The notes: a model not told the origin generated them from the sequence alone. A stretch of DNA of 64,000 nt from EB88 sp965199135 (GCA_965199135.1 OZ240685.1:3162001-3226000); one strand, 5' to 3'; positions 35,111 to 44,120 are shown, numbered from the stretch's first letter. Numbers and translations are program-made.

Positions 35111-36248
35111 TTAGACGTCCAGATCATCCGATGCGCCACCAGCCTCGACCGGTGCGCCATTCCGGCGCATGCGCAGGTATCCCTGCAGAAAGGGTTCCAG
35201 CGCGCCATCGAGTACGCTGTCCACGTCGCCCACCTCGACCTTGGTGCGGTGATCCTTGGCGATGCGGTACGGCTGCAGCACATACGACCGGATCTGCGAA
35301 CCGAACTTGATGTCGAGCTTCGAATCCTCGACCTGGCGCGATGCGTCCTTCTTCTTCTCAAGCTCGTACTCGTACAGCCGCGAGCGCAACATCTTCATCG
35401 CCTTTTCGCGGTTCTTGTGCTGCGAGCGCTCATTCTGGCACTGGACGACAATATTCGTCGGCAGATGCGTAATCCGCACCGCTGAATCCGTCGTATTCAC
35501 GTGCTGTCCGCCCTTGCCGCCTGAGCGGTAGGTGTCGGTCCGAAGCTCATCCGGCTTGATGTCGATCACAATCGAGTCGTCGATCTCTGGCGACACGTAC
35601 ACCGAGGCAAACGACGTATGCCGCCGCTTCGCCTGGTCAAATGGCGAGATCCTCACCAACCGGTGCACGCCTGTTTCGCCGCCCAGCAGGCCAAACGCGT
35701 ACTCGCCAGAGATCGTGAAGGTCGCCGACTTGATGCCGGCTTCCTCGCCGTCCTGGTAGTCGTTCATCTCGGTCTTGAAGCCCTGCTTCTCGGCCCAGCG
35801 CAGGTACATGCGCATCAGCATCTCGGCCCAGTCCTGCGACTCGGTCCCACCGGCGCCCGGGTGCACGGTGACGATCGCGTTCAGCCCGTCGGTCTCACCG
35901 GAGAGCAGGGTCCGTTCTTCGAGCTTGTCTCCAAAGGCGGACAGCCCTGAGATCTCACGATCCAGTTCGGCCTCGACCGCTTCGCCCTCGCGGGCAAGAT
36001 CAAAATACGCGTCGATATCGCCGGTGCGCCGGTCGAGCTCCGCGGCATCCGCCATCAACGCCTCGAGACGCTTGCGCTCCCGCATGATCGGCTGCGATAA
36101 CGCCGGGTTGGCCCAGAGCGCGGGGTCTGACAGCTTGCTCTCGAGTGCCGCAAGCTCCGCCCGCATCCCGTCCGGGTCAAAGATACTCCCGCAGGTCGGC
36201 GACTTTAGCGCGTACCGGCGTATAGGCGAACTCAAGATCATTCAGCAT
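35111..36248 (-). CDS. prfB: Peptide chain release factor 2, expressed by +1 programmed frameshift
   Basis: About 378 aa. The zero frame starts at ATG 36248 (MLNDLEFAYTPVRAKVADLREYL) and ends at an in-frame TGA at 36177-36179. A +1 slip on CTT-T joins it to the long frame that continues DPDGMRAELAAL to 35111. The slip site TATCTTTGAC, with an upstream GGGAG, is the canonical RF2 autoregulatory cassette: low RF2 slows termination at the UGA and allows frameshifting. The GGQ motif (RSGGKGGQHVNTTDS) and the SPF stop-recognition tripeptide (RISPFDQ) are both present. The start overlaps the lnt stop by 11 nt and its GAGGA ribosome site lies within lnt. Confidence 0.96.
36177..36191 (-). promoter_or_regulatory. 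prfB +1 programmed frameshift site
   Basis: On the minus strand CGG GAG TAT CTT TGA C: an internal Shine-Dalgarno-like GGGAG, a spacer codon TAT, the slippery CTT and the UGA stop followed by C. Confidence 0.95.
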
Positions 36249-37929
36249 GTTCGTTCCTCGCGGTGACCTGTCTTGTGTGCTGAAGCTCGCGCCCTGCAAA
36301 CACAAGCGCGGCTACGGAAAGTATTTCACACAGCCAGGCGAAGACATCGCCATACCGGGTGTAGAAGGTCAGGTCGCTGCGATAGCCATAATCCGCCACC
36401 AGCGCGCCGAGTTGATGCCGCGGCATCGACTCCGTCACACGCCCCACGGGGTCGATAGCCGCGGTCACGCCGGAGTTGGTGTCGCGCACGATCCAGCGGT
36501 GGTTTTCGATCGCCCGCATCCGCGCCATGTTCAGGTGCTGCCACGGCGCGCTCGTATCCCCGTACCAGCCGTCATCCGAGATGTTCACAAAGACCTGCGC
36601 CCCCGCCTTGGCAAACAGGCGGATCTCGTCCGCAAACACCGCCTCGTAGCAGATGAAAATGCTCATCCGGTGGCCATCCGGCAGCGTGAAGACGCTTCTC
36701 ACATGGCCATGCGTAAAGCGCCCAACGTTCTGGGTGAGCGTGCCGGCGAAGGCGAAGAACTGCTGGAAGGGGACGTATTCGCCCCAGGGCACGAGATGGA
36801 TCTTGCTGTACGAGCCCAGGGATGCTCCATTCGGGGCAGTCACCACGGCGGCGTTGTAAAGCTCATTGTGTGTGCCGAGCAGCGGCGCGCCGACGATCGA
36901 GGTCGCACCCGTCTTCTCGGCCAGTTGCGACAAGAGCACGAGAAACTTCGGGTCCCAGGTGCGGAAGGGTGAGGGCGACTCCGGCCACGCAACGAGCGCG
37001 GGTCGCTGCGCACCCGGGAAGCACGCCCGCGGCACGAGCACCGGCGCTGGCTCCGGCATTCCAAGCAGGTACGGCGTGCAGACATCTTCACTCAGCGCCA
37101 GGTACTGGTTCGTATGCCGGGTCCAGGAGGGGTCAGCTGCCGTGTCGACCCAGTCGTTGTCATCGGCCATGTTGGCGCCGACCTTCAGGTTGGGCTGCAC
37201 CAGCACCGCCTCCCTCCCTGCTGCCTCGGGCTCAAACGGCACAAGGGAGCCGGCCTGGATCACGCATGTCGCCACGATCGACCCGGCCAGGAAGCGCACC
37301 TGCCGGCGCTTCGACCGCGCAAAGAAGCAGCCCAGCCACAACGCGTTCACCGCGGCCAGCACCCACGACAACCCATAGACGCCGGTCACCGTCGCGAGCC
37401 GCCCGAGCAGGAGGTTATCGACCTCGGCATACCCAAGCTGGTCCCACGGCACGCAGGTCAGGTGAGCCGCCAGGTACTCGACACCCACCCAGAAAAACGG
37501 CACAGCCAGTGCCGCATAGAGCACCCGCCCGGTCGCCCGTCGCACAAACGCGACCATCCACGCAAACAGCGCGAAATAGAGGCCGAGGATCAGGCTGTAC
37601 AGCACCACGATGCCCACTGAAACCGCGGGAGACAGCCCCCCGTAAATGTGCATCGTCGCGTAGATCCAGTAACAGTTCAGCCCGTACCACAGCACCCCGG
37701 TCACGTAGCCGAGCAGCGCCGCCTCGCGCAGCGCGCGAGGGCGCTTCGCGGCGCTGGCTTCAGCGAGGGAGTACAGGAGCGGCAGCAACGCAACCATGCT
37801 GACGATCGCCCGCAGGGGCGGCAGCGGCCCTGCCAGCGGAAACGCAAGATCCAGGAGAACCGCCGACACCGCCGCCAGCGAAAGCCGCAACCCCGGACCG
37901 CCAGACAAACCACCGAAACGAGCACCCAT
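36238..37929 (-). CDS. lnt: Apolipoprotein N-acyltransferase
   Basis: 563 aa from ATG 37929; a GTG six codons upstream is also possible. Lnt adds the third acyl chain to bacterial lipoproteins at the inner membrane. An N-terminal block of seven or eight transmembrane helices (about 10-230) is followed by the nitrilase-fold domain. The E-K-C triad appears in order: the Glu in VAWPESPSPF, the Lys in YSKIHLVPWGEYVPF, and the Cys in IFICYEAVF. It is the head of a six-gene chain that continues prfB, CoA-binding protein, small protein, dsbD and redoxin. Confidence 0.95.
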   Translation of the reverse strand: MGARFGGLSGGPGLRLSLAAVSAVLLDLAFPLAGPLPPLRAIVSMVALLPLLYSLAEASAAKRPRALREAALLGYVTGVLWYGLNCYWIYATMHIYGGLSPAVSVGIVVLYSLILGLYFALFAWMVAFVRRATGRVLYAALAVPFFWVGVEYLAAHLTCVPWDQLGYAEVDNLLLGRLATVTGVYGLSWVLAAVNALWLGCFFARSKRRQVRFLAGSIVATCVIQAGSLVPFEPEAAGREAVLVQPNLKVGANMADDNDWVDTAADPSWTRHTNQYLALSEDVCTPYLLGMPEPAPVLVPRACFPGAQRPALVAWPESPSPFRTWDPKFLVLLSQLAEKTGATSIVGAPLLGTHNELYNAAVVTAPNGASLGSYSKIHLVPWGEYVPFQQFFAFAGTLTQNVGRFTHGHVRSVFTLPDGHRMSIFICYEAVFADEIRLFAKAGAQVFVNISDDGWYGDTSAPWQHLNMARMRAIENHRWIVRDTNSGVTAAIDPVGRVTESMPRHQLGALVADYGYRSDLTFYTRYGDVFAWLCEILSVAALVFAGRELQHTRQVTARNEHAE

Positions 37930-37998
37930 GCGGGGCCAGAGTAACACCGGCCCTTACACCGCCGTGCTATCTCGCTCGGTCAGCGTCCTCACCTGCGT

Positions 37999-38004
37999 TA
38001 GAAT
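37999..38004 (+). promoter_or_regulatory. Putative leaderless -10 (TAGAAT) of the 49-aa membrane protein gene
   Basis: TAGAAT ends 7 nt before ATG 38012 and there is no Shine-Dalgarno between them. Confidence 0.4.
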
Positions 38005-38011
38005 CGCGGAC

Positions 38012-38161
38012 ATGGACCTGCTCGCCCATGCTGCGGTCAACCTGCTCGAGATCCTCTTCTTCGTTGGCATCGTAGGTTCCTCCGGCGTGGTGCTCCTGTC
38101 CTTTGTCGAAGACGCACACGAACTGTTCGACAAAGATGAGCATCCCGAATCCACCTCATGA
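38012..38161 (+). CDS. 49-aa single-pass membrane protein
   Basis: The ORF begins with the TAGAAT promoter-like hexamer 7 nt upstream. The protein reads as one hydrophobic helix (LLEILFFVGIVGSSGVVLLSF) with a short cytosolic-looking acidic tail (EDAHELFDKDEHPES). There is no recognised family. It sits 70 nt before the APC permease gene in the same direction, so it could be a leader peptide or small partner of that transporter. Only length, hydrophobic pattern and promoter placement support it. Confidence 0.5.
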   Translation: MDLLAHAAVNLLEILFFVGIVGSSGVVLLSFVEDAHELFDKDEHPESTS

Positions 38162-38231
38162 CTCCCTTCCTGATATCCACACCTCTCCCGCAGCACTGGA
38201 CCGCGCCTGACGTCCGGTTTCTGCGCCGCCC

Positions 38232-40634
38232 ATGAGCACCACCTCCGTCCCGGGCACACCGGGCAGCACCACGGTCTCTGCCCCCGGCCCGCTCGGCGGC
38301 TCCTCGACCCGCGTTCGCCTGGTCGTCGCCTCCTCGGTGATGCTGACGTTCATCTCTTTCTGGCGTGCAGCCGCCGTGGTGCTGAACGATCTTGGATCCT
38401 CCGCGTTCTACGCCGGCGGCATCGCCGAGCAGGCAGTCGGCAAATCCGCCCCCTGGTTCATCCTCGGCGTCATGCTCTTCTCCTTTGCCGTGCGCGCGGT
38501 CTATGTTGAGAGCTGCTCCATGTTCACGCGCGGCGGCGTCTATCGCGTCGTCAAGGAAGCGCTCGGCGGTACCTTCGCCAAGCTCAGCGTCTCGGCGCTG
38601 ATGTTTGACTACATCCTCACCGGGCCGATCTCCGGCGTCTCAGCCGGGCAGTACATTACCGGCCTGCTCGACGAGCTGCTGCAGGTCGGCGCCACCAGGG
38701 GCTGGCTGCCGCCCGTGCTGCTCTCGGCTCCGCACCTCGCCAAGCAGCTGCCCATGAACGGCACCTCCGCCGCCTTCTGCATCTTGGTCACCATCTTCTT
38801 CTGGTGGGAGAACATCAAGGGCATCAAGGAGTCCACCAGCAAGGCGCTCGAGGTCATGAAGATCACCACCGTCATGGTGGTCATCCTGATCGGCTGGGGC
38901 ATCTTTACCGCCGTCCATATCCACGCCAAGCTGCCGCCGGCGCCGATCATCTCCAACCTGCATTTCGCGCCAACCTCGCTCGGCTTCCTGAGCCACACCC
39001 ATCTCGCGACAGAGTTCGGCCTCTTCGGCATCATCATGGCCTTCGGCCAGTCCATCCTTGCGATGAGCGGCGAAGAGACCCTCGCCCAGGTCAATCGCGA
39101 GATCGAGCACCCCAAGCTTAAGAACCTCAAGCGCGCTGCGATCGTCATTGCCATCTACTCGCTGATCTTCACCGGCCTGGCGTCCCTGCTTGCCGTCATG
39201 ATCATCCCTGACGCGGTGCGCGTTCCGGTTTACAGCAGCAACCTCATCGCCGGCCTGGCCATGTACATGACCGGCCCGCTGACACTGCGCATCATCTTCC
39301 GCATCTTCGTGGTCGTGGTCGGCTTTCTGATCCTCGCCGGCGCCATCAATACCTCGATCATCGGCTCCACGGGTGTGCTCATGCGCGTCGCCGAAGACGG
39401 CGTGCTCACCGACTGGTTCCGCAAGCCGCACCACCGCTTCGGCACCTCCTACCGGATCATCAATCTCGTCACCGCGCTGCAGCTGTTTACCATCGTCGCC
39501 AGCCGCGGCGATGTGGACATGCTCGGCGAGGCCTACGCCTTTGGCGTGATCTGGAGCTTCACCTTCAACTCGCTGGCTATGCTGGTGCTTCGCTGGAAGT
39601 ACAAGGGCGAACGCGGCTGGAAGGTTCCGATCAACCTCCGCATCGGCAACCGCGAGATCCCGGTCGGCCTCATCTCGGTCTTCCTGGTCCTGCTGACGAC
39701 TGCAATCACCAATCTCCTGACCAAGTCGGTCGCCACGGTCAGCGGCATCATCTTCGCTGTTGCCTTCTTCACCGTCTTCACCATCTCCGAGCGCCAAAAC
39801 GCCAAGCGGCAGCAGTTCGCCGCCAAGCAGATGAAAGAGCACTTCCAGCTCGAGCACGAAGAGGATATCGGCCGCGACAACCTCCAGATCAAGCGTGGGG
39901 GCGTGCTCGTCACGGTAAGCGATCCCACCCGCGCCAGTGCTTTGAAGTGGGCACTCGCCCGCACGGACACCGACGAGCAGGATGTTGTTGTCCTCACCGC
40001 GCGCATGGTCGGCGCCGGCGGCCCCGAGTACCTCGACCCCAGCGAAGGCAGCTTCTCCGAGCATGAGCAGATGCTCTTCACCAAGGCAGTTTCGGTCGCC
40101 GAAAGCTTCGGCAAGCACATCTCGCTTCTCGTTGTTCCGGCCGCCGATATCTTCGTTGCGCTGGTGCGCACCGCGATCTCGCTCGAGGTTTCCCTGCTCG
40201 TCTCCGGGCTCTCCTCCACCATGTCGCCATCCGAGCAGTCCTACCAGATCGGCCATGCCTGGGAGGCCCTGCCCGAGCCGAAGCAACAGTTCACCTACAT
40301 CATCGTCACGCCGGACGGGCAATCCCAGAGCTTCCACATCGGGCCACATGCGCCTGCCCTGGGCGGCGACGATGTGCAACTGGTCCACCGACTCTGGCTC
40401 AACATCAGCCGGGATCCGGGATTCGCCAGCCTGCACCACAGCGACATCGTGACCTACGCGCTCACGAGGCTCGCGTCCGACTACGCTCGCAACAAGGCGG
40501 AGATCCTCAACGAGTTGCGGCGCAGCAGCTCCGATGGTCGGCACTCGATCCCCAGTCTTCGCAGATCCGTCCCGGCCGAGACCGCAAACATGCCCATGCG
40601 CGCACTCCGCGACAGCGAAAAGGGTGACGAGTAG
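38232..40634 (+). CDS. APC-superfamily permease with C-terminal Usp-like domain
   Basis: 800 aa. About twelve transmembrane helices from residue 35 to 510 with the APC pattern (VVLNDLGSSAFYAGGIAEQA, FTRGGVYRVVKEALGG, ILAMSGEETLAQVNREIEHPKLKNLKRA). Amino acids or polyamines are the usual substrates. The remaining 250 residues are soluble: a VLVTVSDPTRASALKWALARTDTDEQDVVVLTAR segment resembles the universal stress protein fold, and KHISLLVVPAADIFVALVRTAISLEVSLLVSG follows. Such fusions occur in cationic amino-acid permeases and potassium carriers, where the Usp-like part may sense nucleotides. Substrate unassigned. Confidence 0.8.
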   Translation: MSTTSVPGTPGSTTVSAPGPLGGSSTRVRLVVASSVMLTFISFWRAAAVVLNDLGSSAFYAGGIAEQAVGKSAPWFILGVMLFSFAVRAVYVESCSMFTRGGVYRVVKEALGGTFAKLSVSALMFDYILTGPISGVSAGQYITGLLDELLQVGATRGWLPPVLLSAPHLAKQLPMNGTSAAFCILVTIFFWWENIKGIKESTSKALEVMKITTVMVVILIGWGIFTAVHIHAKLPPAPIISNLHFAPTSLGFLSHTHLATEFGLFGIIMAFGQSILAMSGEETLAQVNREIEHPKLKNLKRAAIVIAIYSLIFTGLASLLAVMIIPDAVRVPVYSSNLIAGLAMYMTGPLTLRIIFRIFVVVVGFLILAGAINTSIIGSTGVLMRVAEDGVLTDWFRKPHHRFGTSYRIINLVTALQLFTIVASRGDVDMLGEAYAFGVIWSFTFNSLAMLVLRWKYKGERGWKVPINLRIGNREIPVGLISVFLVLLTTAITNLLTKSVATVSGIIFAVAFFTVFTISERQNAKRQQFAAKQMKEHFQLEHEEDIGRDNLQIKRGGVLVTVSDPTRASALKWALARTDTDEQDVVVLTARMVGAGGPEYLDPSEGSFSEHEQMLFTKAVSVAESFGKHISLLVVPAADIFVALVRTAISLEVSLLVSGLSSTMSPSEQSYQIGHAWEALPEPKQQFTYIIVTPDGQSQSFHIGPHAPALGGDDVQLVHRLWLNISRDPGFASLHHSDIVTYALTRLASDYARNKAEILNELRRSSSDGRHSIPSLRRSVPAETANMPMRALRDSEKGDE

Positions 40635-41020
40635 CTAAGCGGCCGCCTTTTCCACAGGAGTCGAAGGCTCCTCGGAGAGCTCTTTTGAGACTCTTCCCTT
40701 TGTTTCCGGCAGCAGGAACAACGTCGAAATGCGCCGCTTTCCTCAGCTTGCCATCGTCGCCTTCTTCCTGCCCACAGCCCTGAGAAAGCGAGGATTCTTT
40801 TCAGCCTTCGCCGCGCGCCGAACGCTGCCAGCGCAGGGAGGGCTCCAAAAGAGACCAGAATCCTCCAGATGATGTCCTGCGAGATATGCCTTGAGAGCAG
40901 GGCTGCCGCGAGCAGCGGTCCCACGATCAGTCCAGCAGCCTGCATCGCGGAGACCAGCGTCACCAGCAAGCCGCGATGCGCTTTCCCGGCGGACTCGCTC
41001 ATGATGGTCGCCGATTCCGG
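40635..41020 (-). pseudogene. Degraded MFS transporter gene (5' truncated, frameshifted, central deletion)
   Basis: Three pieces of one MFS sugar-type transporter are legible on the minus strand in different frames. The first is PESATIMSESAGKAHRG to WRILVSFGALPALAAFGARRR (helices 4-6). The next frame gives AEKNPRFLRAVGRKKATMAS and then a stop. A third frame gives STLFLLPETKGRVSKELSEEP, the classic C-terminal PETKGR end of such transporters, stopping at 40635. Helices 1-3 and 7-12 are missing. The 3' end abuts the APC permease stop without overlap. The gene cannot make a transporter. Confidence 0.8.
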
Positions 41021-41067
41021 CTTAACGGGTGGAGCACGCGACAAGCCGCCGGCATGCAGAGCAATAG

Positions 41068-41433
41068 GATTGCTCCCACAACACAGCAGCTCATTCCAAT
41101 GTTGCAGGAAGTCAAGACTCTCGCGGGTTCTGGCGCCGTCGGCTACCGCAGAGGACCACGCTCCTACGGCCCAAATCTATAGGCGGCAGCGTACAGCGGG
41201 GCGCTCACCTTCAGCGTGCGGACTACACTGGGGGAGCATATTTTCCGCGAATCAATACGTTTGCGCCGCTTGCTGCAGTCGCCGGCGCAATCTGTGCGGT
41301 CGCAGCAATCTTTGCCGGACCGGAGACTATCCTGATCATCGGCGCATACGAACTAACAGCAGAAGCAGCACGCGGCATCATGGCTGGTGTGTTTGGCATT
41401 GTTTCAGGAGTAGACGAAGCGACCGACTGGTAA
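41068..41433 (+). pseudogene. Start-less open frame, possible remnant of a small membrane protein
   Basis: The frame from the TAG at 41065 to the TAA at 41431 is open but has no usable ATG, GTG or TTG in its first 100 codons. Its last 65 codons read like a membrane peptide: RINTFAPLAAVAGAICAVAAIFAGPE, then TILIIGAYELTAEAARGIMAGVFGIV, then SGVDEATDW. The next gene has its Shine-Dalgarno immediately after this stop. This is the only gene-free stretch over 300 bp in the window (41021-41445). Confidence 0.35.
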
Positions 41434-41445
41434 GTAGGAGACTGC

Positions 41446-41658
41446 ATGCTCTTCATCCACTGGCTTCATACGTACAGCGATTGCATTGACTACAGCGCAG
41501 CAGGTCTATGTTTAGCTCTGGCGCTTGCAGTCCGTCTTTTTGTGCCTAAAAATCCCCGTACCAAAAGACCTCGCCTCGATCATCCTCTTGCTTATACAAC
41601 TCTGATCGTGGCGATTCTCGTTATAGTGAGTGGTATTTGGCAGCTTATCTACTGGTAG
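41446..41658 (+). CDS. 70-aa two-helix membrane protein, low-GC
   Basis: ATG 41446 is preceded by TAGGAG 6 nt upstream. Two hydrophobic segments (SAAGLCLALALAVRLFV and LAYTTLIVAILVIVSGIWQLIYW) flank a basic loop (KNPRTKRPRLDH). The codons favour A/T third positions (cct, ctt, gct, ata, ggt), unlike neighbours. Together with the start-less frame just upstream this looks like a small, recently acquired or decaying patch. No family recognised. Confidence 0.55.
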   Translation: MLFIHWLHTYSDCIDYSAAGLCLALALAVRLFVPKNPRTKRPRLDHPLAYTTLIVAILVIVSGIWQLIYW

Positions 41659-41662
41659 TAGA

Positions 41663-41698
41663 CTCTCCCGCGATGCCCTAGAACGTGTCGCGGGAGAG
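41663..41698. terminator. 11-bp inverted repeat after the 70-aa protein gene
   Basis: CTCTCCCGCGA and its complement flank a 14-nt loop, starting 5 nt after the stop codon. There is no T-run. Confidence 0.5.
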
Positions 41699-41831
41699 CC
41701 CATTGACCTACCCGCGTCACGTCGTCTGCAACAGCAGCCTGCTCCCGGCCGTGTCAGCTCCATTTGGCCCTACGGTTGCGCAAGTCGGCCTCCGGTTCCT
41801 GCACAGCGCTTCCAGGGGACAGGGGACTCAT

Positions 41832-42542
41832 CTACTTCACCGTCTCACCCGGCTTGAGTTTGAGCACCTGCACCCCGGTGTTGCCGATATGCTTCTCCAG
41901 TTCCTCCGGTGTTCCGGCGAGCTGCGGCATCGTTCCGAAGTGCAGCGGCAGCACCACGTCCAGGCCCAGGAACTTCGTCGCGAGTGCAGCGCCGCGCGGA
42001 TCCATCGTGAAGTGGCCGCCGATCGGCAGCATGCCAAATTTCGGCGCATACAGGTCACGAATCAATTGCATATCCGAGAACACGTTGGTATCGCCGGCGT
42101 GGTACAGCACCGGCCCGTCCGCAATCGTCAGCACAAAGCCTGCAGGCTCCGCGCCATACAGAAATGTGTCGCCATCCTGGATGCCCGACGAGTGGCGTGC
42201 CTCGGTCATTGTCAGCGTCACATCCTTGTGGGTGTAGCTTCCGCCGTAACCCATGCCGATCGTTTCCTTCACACCCTTCTTCCCGAAGTACCCGGCCAGC
42301 TCGAACATCGCAACCACGGGAGCTCCGGTCTTCGCCGACACCGGCACCACATCGCTGATGTGATCAAAGTGTCCATGGGTGGCGAGGATCAGGTCCAATT
42401 GCTCCGGCAGCTTGTAGTCCTTGGGAAACTTGGGGTTCCCCTCGATAAATGGGTCGATCAGGATCTTGGTGCCTGCCGCGGTCGTGACCAGCACGGTTGC
42501 GTGGCCAAGCCAGGTGACACTGGTGCCTCTCAGGTCGGACAT
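41832..42542 (-). CDS. Metallo-beta-lactamase-fold metal-dependent hydrolase (UPF0173/UlaG-like)
   Basis: 236 aa from ATG 42542, which has AAGGAGA 7 nt upstream. The metal-binding motif THGHFDHISD (HxHxDH) lies near residue 56, with further ligands in EARHSS, YHAGDTNVF and PLHFGTMP. The GNP and IDPF segments near 30 (KILIDPFIEGNPKFP) match the UPF0173 family. The substrate is unknown. It is a single gene, divergent from the P450 gene. Confidence 0.9.
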   Translation of the reverse strand: MSDLRGTSVTWLGHATVLVTTAAGTKILIDPFIEGNPKFPKDYKLPEQLDLILATHGHFDHISDVVPVSAKTGAPVVAMFELAGYFGKKGVKETIGMGYGGSYTHKDVTLTMTEARHSSGIQDGDTFLYGAEPAGFVLTIADGPVLYHAGDTNVFSDMQLIRDLYAPKFGMLPIGGHFTMDPRGAALATKFLGLDVVLPLHFGTMPQLAGTPEELEKHIGNTGVQVLKLKPGETVK

Positions 42543-42664
42543 CAAACATTCTCCTTCGCAGCATGGGGGAAGCGCTGCTTCCTTCTGAGATGCTCGTCCT
42601 CCTCAACGCTCGTGCACACGAAAGTCTTCCTTGCCTTCTCGCTCTCCGGAGAGAATGGAGCGAG

Positions 42665-42670
42665 TACACT
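42665..42670 (+). promoter_or_regulatory. Putative leaderless -10 (TACACT) of the cytochrome P450 gene
   Basis: TACACT ends 8 nt before ATG 42679 with no Shine-Dalgarno. It argues for 42679 over two earlier in-frame starts, which lie upstream of or within 10 nt of this box. Confidence 0.45.
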
Positions 42671-42678
42671 CACCCTCG

Positions 42679-44082
42679 ATGAGTAACCCTGCCGCCACTC
42701 CGGGCTTTCCGCCGCCACAGATTCAGCGCAAAGCCGGCAGCAGCTTTCCACCCGGCCCTACGCTGATCGAGCGCGCACTTGCCGGCGATCTCTTCCGCCT
42801 CAACCCGTTGCCCTTCATCGATCGCATCGCCCGCCAGCATGGCGATCTCGTTCACATGCGCGCTGCGGGCCGCGACGTCCTGCAATGCAATCACCCTGAG
42901 CTCATCGGCGAGATGCTCATCACGCACAGCCGCTTTCACCATCGCGGCCTCGTGATGCAGAAGGCGCAGTTCGTTCTCGGCAAGGGATTGCTCTCAAGCG
43001 AAGACCCGCACCACATGCGCCAGCGCCGGCTCGCACAGCCCGCATTTCACCGCGACCGCATCGCCGGCTACGGTCGCATCATCGGGAACTACGCGCGCGA
43101 GGCAATTGCCGGCTGGCGGAACGATTCGGTCTTCGACCTTGCCGGGGATATGCAACGGCTGACCCTGCGCATCGTCGGCAAGACCATGTTCAACAACGAC
43201 ATGGAGTCTGAAAACAAGCGCATCGCCGGCTCGATCGATGCCTTCATGGCATTTCTGCCACTTGCCTTCCTGCCCCGCACCGATCTGATCGTGCAGCTCC
43301 CGATCCCGATGATGAACCGCATCCGCCAGTCCCGACAGGAGCTTGACACGCTGATTTACGGCCTGATCCGCGAGCGGCGCGCCGACGCCGAAGACCGGGG
43401 CGATCTCCTCTCCATGCTCATGGCCACCCAGGATGAAGAGGAGGGCACAGGCGCCATGACCGACGAGCAGGTTCGCGATGAGTGCGTGACGGCCCTGCTC
43501 GCCGGCAACGAAACGACAGCCAACGGGCTCTCCTTCGCGCTCTGGCTGATCGCGAGCCATCCCGCCATGCAGGAGCGTCTCCAGACCGAAGCCCAGGACG
43601 TTCTCGGCACCCGGTCGGCTACGGCCGAGGACTACCCGAAGCTCCCCCTCGCGCATGCATGCTTCGCTGAAGCCATGCGCCTCTACCCGCCCGTATGGAC
43701 GATCGCGCGCACTGCGGCCGAGCGCTATGAGTGGCGTGGCTTCGACGTCCCTGTCGGTACCCTGCTCCTCGCACCGCAGTGGTTTGCCCATCGCGATCCC
43801 CGCTTCCACGGGGAGCCCGAGGCCTTCCGTCCCGACCGCTTCCTTAACGGCGAACGGGAAGCCCAGCCACGCTTCTCCTACTTCCCATTCGGCGCCGGCA
43901 ACCGCCAGTGCATCGGCGAAGGACTCGCCTGGATGGAAGGCGTGCTGATCCTGGCCACAATTGCCCGCGAGTGGACGCTGCTCCCGGAAGGGCCGGGGGA
44001 GGCCATTCCGCTCGATCCCAAGGTGACCCTTCGTCCCAAGCATGGCGTTCGCCTCCGCATTCGACGTCACAGCACGGCCTGA
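42679..44082 (+). CDS. Cytochrome P450 monooxygenase
   Basis: 467 aa from ATG 42679. It has no membrane anchor, so it is a soluble bacterial P450 dependent on separate ferredoxin or flavodoxin partners. The I-helix oxygen-activation motif is LLAGNETTANG, the ExxR of the K helix is in FAEAMRLYPP, and the heme loop is FGAGNRQCIGEG with Cys411 as thiolate ligand. The N-terminal PxxxxRxxGxxG-like start (PPGPTLIERALAGD) and the long meander match CYP102/CYP4-like clan proteins that hydroxylate fatty acids or terpenoids. The substrate cannot be assigned. No redox partner is adjacent. Confidence 0.93.
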   Translation: MSNPAATPGFPPPQIQRKAGSSFPPGPTLIERALAGDLFRLNPLPFIDRIARQHGDLVHMRAAGRDVLQCNHPELIGEMLITHSRFHHRGLVMQKAQFVLGKGLLSSEDPHHMRQRRLAQPAFHRDRIAGYGRIIGNYAREAIAGWRNDSVFDLAGDMQRLTLRIVGKTMFNNDMESENKRIAGSIDAFMAFLPLAFLPRTDLIVQLPIPMMNRIRQSRQELDTLIYGLIRERRADAEDRGDLLSMLMATQDEEEGTGAMTDEQVRDECVTALLAGNETTANGLSFALWLIASHPAMQERLQTEAQDVLGTRSATAEDYPKLPLAHACFAEAMRLYPPVWTIARTAAERYEWRGFDVPVGTLLLAPQWFAHRDPRFHGEPEAFRPDRFLNGEREAQPRFSYFPFGAGNRQCIGEGLAWMEGVLILATIAREWTLLPEGPGEAIPLDPKVTLRPKHGVRLRIRRHSTA

Positions 44083-44114
44083 CGTTTTCGCTTGATCTTC
44101 GCCTCTGCCCAGCG

Positions 44115-44120
44115 TAGCGT
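44115..44120 (+). promoter_or_regulatory. Weak leaderless -10 candidate (TAGCGT) of the SPL-like gene
   Basis: TAGCGT ends 6 nt before ATG 44127. It matches TANNNT only, so it is the weakest member of the set. Confidence 0.25.

Noticed and set aside
38640..40544. 634-codon open frame on the minus strand opposite the APC permease
   Set aside because: Antisense shadow with an Asp/Glu/Ala/His-rich composition and no recognisable fold; the plus-strand permease has clear transmembrane and family features.
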